Position numbers and translations under genes: made by a program. The notes under the pieces are model-generated. The model was not told the origin of the DNA. It ran no database searches and saw nothing but the letters and a program-made list of their open reading frames with translations. DNA of 64,000 nucleotides, from assembly GCA_018389105.1 (NCBI GenBank), contig JACATO010002138.1, positions 806,001-870,000 on the forward strand, in the 5' to 3' direction. This stretch comes from Nautilus pompilius. Lineage: Eukaryota > Mollusca > Cephalopoda > Nautilida > Nautilidae. This document shows, piece after piece, positions 50,601 through 62,600 of the stretch (position 1 is the stretch's first letter; each line of letters starts with the position of its first letter).

Positions 50601-53600
50601 GACAGTAGACTCGTTAAAGAGACACCAGAATCGGTGGGCGGCACAGTAGTGCGCTCAAACTTGGCAGCCTGCTAGAACATCTGAACAAACCTGGTGTGTC
50701 CAAGGGACATTGGTATATGATTTTCCAATCATTTTTTGTTGTTCGTAGAGGTTTTGTTTTATAGATTTGAGCATATGTGAATTATGTATGGAATCATAGA
50801 ATTTTTGTATCATTTTGAAAAATTATAACATTGTGACAATTTTCTTTTCCAGTCGAGTAGAATTAAAGAAACTCACTGACGTATTTACACGTATGTTCCA
50901 TGATCCAAATAATAAGGTAATTATTAATTTATCTTTTGTAAATTTTAAAAAAAAAATGTTGTCAAAAAATGAGACATTTTATCTTTATTCTAAATGAAAT
51001 TATAAAAGAAAGTAGTAGTAATTATCAATCCTGTAGAAAATATGCATGCACACAAGAAAAATGCAAACAACTAAGAGAAGTGCTTTTAGTTTTTGTCTCG
51101 ATTTCTTCAGGTTGTATTTCTTTTACTTTAAATGATTATAAACAAATCCATGGAAAAGCTGAGCAGTCCCTGTCTTGGTTTGATAATTTCTTTGGTTGAA
51201 GCTTGCATTTGCATGCTTGGAATGTAAATGTTTGTTTGCAGTAAAGTCATTTCCACAAACCTAATGATTTTCCTTTGCATCTTCAAACATCATTTTTGTT
51301 CGTGTATCAGTTGATTCTGTGATGACTATGACAGTACATCACAATTTTGCAGATACAGGCAACAAAAGTGTAACTTAATGGTGTTTTTTTTTTTTTTTTT
51401 TTAAAAGATGCGCTTTATAAATAGCAACGAAAGAATCTTTAGATCAACATTTTGGGTTTTTTTATTCTTCCTTTTGCTAATAATGTGACTGACTGAAATA
51501 CACACTATATGTACATGCATTTGTCACATTACAGGGGAGGTAAGCAAGTAAATTTAGTTTGGGATTGTTACCTATTTTGTTGAATTAGTTAAACACACAG
51601 ATTTTTAATCTTGACATTGTGACAACAACAACAACAACAACACAAAAAATTACCAAAAAGGAATTTTTGATAACCTTAAATAAATATAATTTAAATAATA
51701 AAAATACCATGGTAATTTAAAAAAAAGAAAGAAAGAAAAAATTTTGCCCATGACTTATTTTCCTGGCAGGTAAATAACGGTGGAAGGAACATTTCTAAAC
51801 TTCATTTACAGGTGAAAAAGAAAAACAATGCTACTTCAAATTGTATTATCAGGAGTTAAAATGTGCTTTTACTGTAAGCTTACTCCATAGATACAAAATG
51901 TTTCATGTTCAAACTGTTTTCTCTGCTTGTTTTTATTTTGGTATACTGCATGGAGTCTGGAAGAATGATGGGATGGAACTAAACTAAAGTATTCTGAATC
52001 CAGACTACAGAAATAATGATACTTATCTAAATACTTACAAATCTGAAGATGAAGCCGACTGAAATCAGAGTTGATGAAAAGACTTTCTTTCATTCATTAA
52101 GCAGATTGTTATTTCATTGTTGCTTTAATTATTGTAGGTTCTCAGCATGTTTCTTGACTCACTGGTGCAGTTAGTTAGTGTGTACAGAACTGACCTTAGC
52201 GACTGGCTGAACATCTTGCTGACTAGGCTACTTAACAAAACTGGGGTTGATGTCCTGGGTTCCATTCAAGCCAAATTGCAGAGAGCACTGGAAGCAGTCA
52301 GGTGAGCAGCTTATTCAAAGATAGTTTTTTTCTTTAACAACCAAATTTGTTGTTTTATTTGGCCAACATACTTATCTGTGAGTAAATTAAGTCTTTGTAC
52401 TCTGATCATCATTGATTTCCTTGTTAATTTTTATTTTCTATAAATGTAGTTAGACTTGCACAATTTTTTCTTTATCAATGTTCATATTGTATTTTTCACA
52501 TTAGCTGTTATGGCTCTCTCTCTCTCTCTCGCATGCACATCCATAATTATTAATCAACCTAATGATGTTGGAATAAGACAAAATTTAAAGTGTTAACCAT
52601 TTCATTACAACCCAATATGATCTATATATGCACACAAAATTACATTTAAAAGTAAAATTCACTCCAAACAATTTTTTATTTATCGTAATATTTTGTTTTG
52701 CCTTTAAAACCACTAGAATTCTTTGGCATTAATTTCATCAAATTTATTATAACATTCTGCTCATTATTTCTCCAAAGATCTTTGAGATTTCATGTTTATC
52801 CATTTTCATCTGTGACTTCAATATATCATAAAGATTAAATCAAAAGGGTGAGGGGACAAAAACATAACTTTAAGAATATGTTGCTGTTCTTTTGATAATA
52901 AAGAGCCTTTGTATATTTTTGGTGTGGATTGTTATGCTGGAATATGAACCAGCATATACTAAAATTGCACTCAGTAGACTCGATGCCTATAATTTTGACT
53001 ATCTTCAATACCATGGCCCCCGAAAGAATTCATCCATCAGGAATCCTTCACCATGCTTAGCTGAAAGTAAAATGTATATTGGGTTCAATTTCTCATCTGA
53101 ATGACTGCCAAGCAATTCAGGTTTTGTTTCATTTGAAATTTGAAAGAAATTACATTTTTTCCTATTTTTAGTAGTGTATAATTTTGTAGATTTTATCACA
53201 AAATTATGCATTTATAATGCTTTCCTTTCACAGCAGAGATTTCCTTATAGTTCCACAATCTTTTATTTAGTCTCTCCTTGATGGTGTCATTGCTTGTTGG
53301 AGTATTCTTGCTAGAATTGATATCCTGTAGAATCTTATATCTTTCTTTCACAGTAATGAAAGGCGAATGTAATGGGTCTTCCATTACTATAGTTTTTTTT
53401 CTCTTCCTACATTATCCAGGAGCATTTTTACAGTCTCAAGCTAGCAGGCAGATCCCTCTTCAGTGTACATTGCACGGCTCATCAATTTTGTGGCTGTCAC
53501 ATTTGGATTTTCTTTCTTTCCTTGATAGACGAATTTTATCCTCATTTTGCTTCAGATAACCCCCTAACCATATTTGTATTTTCCTGAAGTAATGGTTCAT

Positions 53601-56600
53601 ATCTGATTAAGACATGTTAGGATAACAAAGTAAGAAATTCTTCTAAATGTTCATAGAATATGAGTTAATCTTGACAGTCGTTAGTTTGCTTAAATCAAAT
53701 ATTCATTGCAAAAAAAAGAATACTTTTTTTGTTGTTGTTTAAAATTGAAATTTACAAGGGTAGGTTAATAATGTTTTTTGTGAGAAGAGGAGATTGTTAG
53801 TTAGATTTTTACTGCCATGTATGTAATATTGATTAAACTTTTTTTTTTTTTTTCAATTTTGAAAATTTGAGACGTGGTTTCTACTTTGTGTTTCAGGGCA
53901 GTATTTCCATGCTGTGTACAATTTAGCATATTGACCAGATTTATCATTGACCAAACACAGTCTCCCAATCTAAAGGTAGGTGATTTTCACTAAAAGTCAA
54001 TTAGAAAGAAGTTTTGTGGTGCAAATTCAGATTCTGATCCACCAGTTCTTTTAAATTAGTTAAGCTGCATAATGTTTTCTTGCCATCTGACTGCTTCGGC
54101 ATGTGTCCTCTTTAAGAAGCCTGCTGATACAGTTGGAGAAAAGCCATGGGGTTTTTTGTAAGTCTTAGTCACAGGGCATCAGCCAAAGCTTTCTCTGCTA
54201 ACCATTCATCCGTAGCTGGTTGGGGGTGGAAGAGCACCATGTTACTTAAAAGCATTTTGCTGTATCTGGGAATGAGGGAGTGGCGCTTTCTTGAATTCAG
54301 TATTTTTTCCTGGAACTTCTGCAATGACTTTGTTATGGAGGTTTAGTTGGCAAGCAAATGGGCAGGTGAAATTCTGACACCTGAAAGGATGATGGGTGGG
54401 AAAAGCTTTTTTGTACTTGACAAGTAAAGAACAAAACAAATCAGAACAAAATAAATTGTATGGTTGGTTAGTGCAAAGTTTCCATTCTATTTATTCCTTC
54501 ACAAAAACTTTGTTTCATTGATCTACTGTTTTGGAATGACAAATTAAATTACTTAACTGTTATGTTTGTGGTTGCCACATCTGGACTCAGGGTTTGGTGA
54601 GTTGAAATGAAACTAAGAATCCAGAGAAGTTTTGTTTTACATTTATTCTGTGTATTTTGTTTCGACCTGTAGCTTGGCTGAAGTGTTAAAAACAGAAAAT
54701 CTAAACATGTTCGTGGTTAGTGATAGTGGCTGAAACTCGAAAATGGAACCAGCTGCAGGTGTAGGGCGGGTGATAAGAGTTTGTATTTTTGTTCTTTTCC
54801 ATGCTTTTTGAAAAAAAAATTTATAAACTATCTCTTTTTTTCTTCAAAAATAGTTAAGAGTTGCAGGAGAATGACAATCGAACAGTTTCATTTTTTTTTT
54901 AAAAAAGAAAGCACTTGCTAATAATTAAAACTTCTCATTCAACTCTGTCTTTTTCAATTTTGAAAGAAAATCTTATTTTAGAATTGTTGCACACGTAGAG
55001 GGGTTGGGTTAGGGTTAAATTGTCTTTTTTGCTAGTTTCATTTTAGACCTAGAAATGTATTTCAGCACTATAACTCCTCCTCTTCCCCTGTTGAGCCTTA
55101 TGGAAACTAATAGGATTAATTGGGAAATGACACTAGCTGATGTCATGTCTGTCTTCACTGTCATAGGGATTCACCTACATTTTCCAGGTGACGATTTACC
55201 GAAACTTTCCAATGGATTTCAACAAATCCCCACCTTTGTTTTTGGTCTCTTTTTAAGAGCTTTCTTTGAATGGAAGTCTTAAATATCAAATGCTTTTCTA
55301 ATAATTTTTTTTGTGAACTTTTACTTTTTTCTTTCTTTTTTTTTTTTAATTTGAATTCAAATTTCCTGTATTTAGCTTGGGCTTATTTCCCAGTTTTGTG
55401 AATTGAAAATCAAATGAATCTGTGTAGAACAGACTTCTCTCCCTTATCACCGGAGAATACAAGATATTTTCTCCTGATTCTTATCAATATTTATTGTATG
55501 AATTACAATCGTCAGATTGCAGGCAAAAACTAGCAAATTTTAATTTCTTGCATTAAAAAAAAAAACAACGTATTTGTAGACGGACTATCTTATGGTTCAT
55601 GGCTCCACTTAGAATACTAGAACCACATTGGGCTAACCGCTGCAAAGTACACAGACTTATAATGTTTGCAGCTTTTTGTTATACTTTATTTTTTAAATAG
55701 AAGCTGTGTATTTTTAATTTGAGCTTACAGTAATACAGATTTTGGAATGTCATACATTGTTATACCACTGTGGCGCCGTGGCATGCTCACGTTTATTTTT
55801 CATATTTTTATTTTTTCTTATTTCTGATTTGTGAAATTTTCCGGGACTGCAGCCAAAGGTAATTTGCTGTATTATTTATTTATTATTTATTTATTTTAAT
55901 TAATTGATTTTTTTTTTTTTTTTTGTCCCCCTCTTCTGAGAACCACTGCTCTGCTTTGTTGCTGCTTCTGTTTTTTTGTGTGTTTGACACTTATTGCATG
56001 GCAGTTCAAAGGATGGTGGCCAAACAGGGGTGGAAACAGACGGGTGGCTTAGCGACATGTAGCACGTGATATAGCACTGGCCGCAGCACGCGCACAAGTT
56101 GCCCTTGCACAATGATGGTGCCTGCTTGCAATATCGTAAAACAACGAGCGATGTAATGATGAATGAGTTTGTGCTGACTACATAAATGCTCCCACTGGCT
56201 GCGAGGTTTCGTTTGATTTGTAACTTTCATCTGTAACTTAAAGACACCCTGACAGAGATATTAGGGAGAACTCTGAAGCACGTGACGTAGTGTTACTCTT
56301 CTTGTTCTGTTGGCTCTCACAATTATGCTCAGTTGTGTGTGGTTGGGCAAAGCATTGCGAGCTGATGCTGTAAGATTAGACATTAAAATCTTTTTATTTT
56401 CTATTTAGTAATCAGGAAAGTTTCATATGCCATCTAGTTGTATTTGTCTAGTATTGAAAAATCTGAAGTGTTGTATTCAAAATGTCTGTTGGTGAAACTA
56501 GGCAGCCAAACCAAACAGGTTATGTATAGTACTAATCATCCCATTATATCATCTTTGAACTTTTCCCAAATTGTCAGTATTCTTTACAGTTCTACATCTA

Positions 56601-59600
56601 AAATGCAGAAGGAATCTCATTATTTATTTATACATTGGAAGCAGAACCACTGAAGTTTTACTATATACTGTGCAATTTAGCATTTTTGATACCCTATTTT
56701 CTTTCAGATTCATTCATTCACAACACTATACAGACACACACTTGCAAATCCTGGACACTTGGATCTGAAGTGTTGCTGGATATTAGGATTTCTTAGTTTC
56801 TTAAAATTTGGCCCTCCCATGGCACCATGAGTTGCCATTTTCATAAAATTTCCAGAATTTTGAATTATAACTGAAAAACCTAACTCTAATCATAGTCTAA
56901 GCATTATAATTATTTTCAGAGTTTGCACGACGTAGTTATTTTGTTTTTATATAGCATATACAGTACTTATGTAACAACATTAATAGTTTTATTCAATAAC
57001 CAGATATCTTCATGTTTGCATTAGCAGTGGCAAGGGAAAGGTGACAGGAGGAATGCCTCGGTTGTTGAGATAGAGAAACCACAAAATTTTCAATGGTTGA
57101 AGGGGATTGAACATTATTCTTTGTAGCTGTATCTGTTGCTTTTTTAAAGATATGCATAGGTCTTTCCTCTTTGTGTTTTCTCTTATACAATAAACTTGCA
57201 GTATTTCTTGCTCAATCATAAAGCTCTTTTGTTCTAAACCTGTTAGCAGAACCTCAACTGCTTCTATGCACTTATCTATTGATATTTGTTTCAGTCATTA
57301 AGTTGATAGCATCATCACTATCTTTCTTTTATCATGCTTGGGATTCATAACATATCCAAGATTTCTTCATCAGTTAGTTGGAGAACAACTGGCCCATCAT
57401 TATCCACATTTATCCATTGTGCAAATTCACTTTCCTGCAATTCCTTTGCAACAGTAGATATGCCTTTAGCAGAATCCATTAAACCTGATAAATTCTCTCT
57501 TCTTTGGAGATACAAAAAACCTCAAGATTACTTTCGCCTTCATTTTCACTTATCATAATGGCCAGTCACAATTTGTGCCATCTTTTTTCTTCAAAGTACC
57601 TTGATTTATTTTATTCCAGGTTTCAGTGATACTTAAACAGCATCCTTAATGTTGAAATGTTTTTGAATGCATCAGTACCAGTATCACTATTGCCAGACAT
57701 TAGCAGACTCTTTATAAATTCCTCTCTATATTTGCATTTCATAGAGTTGTAAAATCCCAAACATTCTTTCGCCAAAAGATCTGCATCAGGATGCACGAAC
57801 AGTTATCCAAGATTACAGCCGTCTTACAATCAGGATCAAGACCTACAGAATTATAGCGATCATGAGCTTCTGGTACAGATTGGTTTTCAAACCAGTCCAA
57901 GGTTATTTGTTTGATTATTCATGCTCATTTACTGGCATGATAATGAGCTGAAAATATCTTTTAAAGGTGCAAGGATGTGAACTTTTCCCACTGAAAAGTA
58001 ATTTGCATTTGTGTGTACCTGCAGCATTTGAACAGCCAAGAACAGTTAACATATCTTTGAAATCACTAAGTCTCAATGGCACCGACTTACCAGCAGTTTC
58101 AAATGTTTTCTTGGGAATATGATACCAATACAATGCTGTTTTGTCATTGTCGTAGATTTGTTCAGCACTCAAATTTTCTTCATCAACTAATCCGGCAAAT
58201 ATTGCAACATAGTCTTCAGCAGCTCCATGATTAGCAGAAAGTCTTTCACTACACAATTTTAATATTTGTGTACCACGACACATCATAAATCTATTTAGCC
58301 ATCTTTGAAGCCTGCCCAATCAACATTAGTCCAGAGAGAGCCACATCCACCCTCCTGCACTGATGAAACCACTCATATAAAACTTCTTTTACATCATTAA
58401 TCTTTGCTTGCTTGTAGATTTGAAGTACCAATACCATAATCATCACTGAGCTTCTTCATGAATACACCTTAATTTTCTGTTACTTTCCAATTGAGAGTGA
58501 ATTGTGTGTACATTTTTCATCCTGAGAACCCTGGTACCTGTTTGCTGGTCTTTACTGCAGTCATTATAAATGGGGAAAAAAATTATTTAAAAACACAAGT
58601 AATGCCTCAAAATTAAATATGCTGCTGTATAAGCTGAAGGTTGGATTATCAAACATTTTTGGTAGTTACTCAAAATACTAGTTTCATACATTTCCAGATT
58701 ATCAGCTCATAGATTCCATTAGAAAAAATTGCCAGTTTTTTTTTTTGTGTAACTTTTTTTTTGTTGTTAGTTCTGGATTTTCAAGAGTGCACCTGTATGT
58801 ATTTACTTTCTTTAAAAGGCGTTATCTCTATTATAACTTCTAAATCCTTTCTTTCTCCTCTTCCTCCATCATTGCTGCATCTGGGATACACAAGTAATTC
58901 ATTTTAGCTTGTCCATGCTAAGTCATTTATACTTGAAATGCCATTTGTGTGACTTGTTTACTGCCATATATTTTTATATTGTTGACGAGTTTCCTAACTA
59001 TTGTCAGAGATCAGTATCAGGTATTGTGTGTGTATGTCATGCCCTGAACGCGAAATTGCCCAATCTGTGGATTATGCAAAGAAATTGCAATTCCCAAGAA
59101 TGCCCAATGCCATCCATGCCCAAGCCTTTCCAAAGAATGGAACAATTACTTTGCATAATCCGCAGATTGGGCAGTTCTGCAAATTAGGCACAACATATAT
59201 AATATCACAATGGGTGACATTAAGAAATTTCTGACAGAATACCTTAAGAGTCTTTGGAATGGACCCCATGCTGTCTGTTTTTACACACATTATTATACTT
59301 TCAGTTATCTTGTCAGCAGTTGATGTTAAATTAAACTAATTTACCTGTACTTATTACATTTTTTTTAAAAATATATTTCCCACAAATTTAGAACTCAAAA
59401 TTTTGTAATTTATTAAATGTTAAGTTTCCATTTTCGAAGCATAGTTAAACATTAAACTGAACAGAGTGATATTTTTACTAAAAGTCTCTCTCGTCTAATT
59501 GCTGTGAAAAATTAGTAGATCTATCTTTCCTTCTATCGACCATCTGTAGATTCATTTGTCAAACTTTCACAATGTTAAAAAAATTAGTTTCCTGTTTGGA

Positions 59601-62600
59601 TGCAGAGGATTAAATATGGCTAGTTATTAGAGGTTTGTGATACTATGATTTCTGTGCTTCACATAGGTTTTTGTGTCAAATGTTGGATTTTTGGTAACTT
59701 GTCTGAATAGAGACAAAAGTCTTGATTGTTTTCAATCAATCCCTGAAAACCAGTGAGAAGCAGCCGGATGTTTGCTCGTTTGTATGTGCTAGCATGACCT
59801 GTCTCAGCACCATGCACTAAACTGTATTCGGTTCTAACCTAAACTTCTGTGACAACAGTGGATGTGTTTAAGTCTGTGTGCACATAAATACACAAAAGAT
59901 GATAAAGATTCAAATTTTTGGTTTGTATAAAACTGTACAGTCCTTGTCAACCATTATTAACCCGCATGCTGCCATCCATTGAAGTGCCTGTCTGTAGGAT
60001 TCCATCCTTTATCATATGTGTGAGATGACAAGATGTTGGTGCTAATACTAGAACTTTATTTACTTAATGTTTCTATTTTGAAGCTAAGATTCTGCTTTAG
60101 CTTTGATAAATTGTTTGCATCATATATTTTATTTGCTGTAATTTATAATGTAAATAAACAAAAGCAGATCGGTATTTGAAGCTGCGCTGTCCATTGAAAA
60201 TGTCTGTTGTTAGTCTATACCAAAATCAGAAAGAGGGCACTAGGAGACTGATATCTTGTATTGCTTCATGCTAAGCTGGCTGAACAAATGGGACTGATAC
60301 TTATTCATAGCCCTATTGTCAGACTTTTAACCCTTGGTAACTTTTATGTGAGTTCAAAAAATGTGTTTTGGTTCAGCATACATAAGTTTGTGATAATTAA
60401 CTAGGTCTGTTTGTTTCCACAAAGGTATCTGACTTTTTTTTTTTTTTAAAGGAAAAAAATAAATGAAAAATTACCAATGTGGTACATTAAAATGCTAAAT
60501 TATTGCTATGTATTTGGTAAAATTTTGTATTTGTAGTTGAACATTTTGTCATCTCTGACCCTGTCCCTGCCAGCTTCCCTGAAAGGTGGTCGTTTTAGGT
60601 CCCAAGTTGATGGATGGATGGGGCTGTATAGACAGCTAGTTGAAAAATGCAGTAGGCTCAAATTAAATGAACTTAGAGGAGCCAGTAGAAAGGGTTAAAA
60701 TCTGTCTTTTTCTCTTGTGCATGAAATGGGCAGACAAGCAAGCTGCTTGATGCGAACATCGATAAACCTGTCTGTCTGTCAGTGAAGTATTTTTAATATA
60801 CTTGTACACCTAAACAGCAACAATAAGCCAACTTGTTTTAATGTTTTCCGAAACAGGTTTAAATAAATAAACCATCCTAACTATAACCAGTAAAGGCACA
60901 GCAATAAGTTAGGCTAAACAGCTATGACTTTTGATACATGCAGTCAATCCTCTTTGCAATTATTTCTGACTGAAATTATCACTGAAAGCATAATGCCTAC
61001 ATAATAACTATGAATAACGATTGCATAACCAAAGATTCCAAAGGGAGATATCCTACTAATTTTCCTAAGCTAATGTTAACTTCCTAAAGAGGCTAGAATG
61101 TAGTGCTAACAATCAACCTCACAAAGACCTAACAGTCGGTATAGTAATAATGTTGAGCTGTTTCCCTCTCAATTTATTAGTTGTCAGTTTGAGGACCTCT
61201 TGAGAACTGAATGTGATGATTCAAAATATTCAAGCCCACCCATTAGTTATTGTTGGGGTTAGTGCTGTAGAAGATGACTTTGAACACATTGTCCAAATAT
61301 TACAAGTTTAAATTTATTTCAAGAAGAAAAGAAGAAAAATAAATAAATAAATTTTTTTAAAAAATAAAGAAATTTAAGAAAGGATACTTTCAGCATTTTG
61401 TCTCTCAAGTGAACAGCTTATGCTGTTGTAAACATGGATGCTTCAAGAATACAGCAGACGACGAGCCTGTCCCTTTCACACGCCAGTTGGCCTCCCTTAC
61501 TGAGAGCTCTTTTGTGTAGGAAAAATGTGGTGGTGGTTGGGCTTGTGGGAAACCTGGCTATAAAGATCTAAAAAATGATCTGATGGATTATTTTTTTCTT
61601 GGAGATCGTTGCGTGAGATAATTTGACTGCAAATGACATGACTTGATACAAATCTTTGTACTTTTCTTCTTGTGGGACAGCTGGTTGTGGCGGAAGCAAA
61701 CGTGGGGTGCATGTGAAATTACGCTAATTGTGTGTTGTTTGACATATGACATTTTGTTTGTTTCAGGTTAAAATCTCTATGCTGAATTATCTGCATGATT
61801 TAGCAGTGATGATGGATCCGACAGACTTCGTGAATTCTAGTGACAGCAGGCTGGCGGTGTCCAGAATCATTACATGGACAACAGAGCCCAAAAGTGCAGA
61901 CGTCAGAAAGGTATCAAGGGGCTGCTGTGATCTCTCATCCTAGGATTCTGCTAGATATCTTGCTTTGGTGGGGCTGTACAGTAAAGATAGAAGCCACTGT
62001 TGTTTTTTGGGTCAGCCTTGTTCCATAAGCTGCCAGCTGGTACTCTTTATAATAGCATCAATTGAGAATAGAGCATTAAAATAAATAAATAAATATTCTC
62101 CCTCTGTAGGGTCAGGGTAGGTTTTAGGATGAGCTCTTAAGGTTGTTTTTGTAACAAGCCTGAAGGCCAGACATTTCAAACAAGTTGTATGTGTGTATTT
62201 GACTTAGTTTTAAGGATGCAGATATCTTTGATAGAGTATACACGTGTGTAGTAGTGAAATGAAGTCTAGAAATAAATACTAATATAATAATTAGAATGTT
62301 TGAACAAGATAACTGGAAGATTCTACACTGTATAACAGTGTAAATTCAGCAACAATCTTGAAGTTACATAATAAAATAGTCATGTTTAAACTAAATTCTG
62401 TACTGAATTATTTTACTTTTTTGTTGTTGTTATAGGTGGCTCAGTCAGTCCTGATAGCTCTGTTCAACCTGAATGCACCAGAGTTTTCCATGATGTTATC
62501 TTTGCTACCAAAGGCATTCCAGGTAAAAAGATAATAGTTTGAGGCAGCAGTCTTTCTTGAATTAAGGGGTTGTCAATTAAAATGGCTCTTATGGAGGGGA

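Larger units (their letters stand above)
53976..61766 (+). other. Longest intron in the window (7.8 kb), with Jerky relic
   Basis: It contains a minus-strand Jerky-type transposase relic (57000-58570), a 34-bp inverted repeat pair (59054-59176) and a possible piggyBac-type MITE (60331-60694), each listed separately. The rest is AT-rich with no recognised exon. Confidence 0.75.

Noticed and set aside
50630-50720. GC-richer segment resembling the head of a SINE
   Set aside because: No convincing A and B boxes in the right spacing and no tail.
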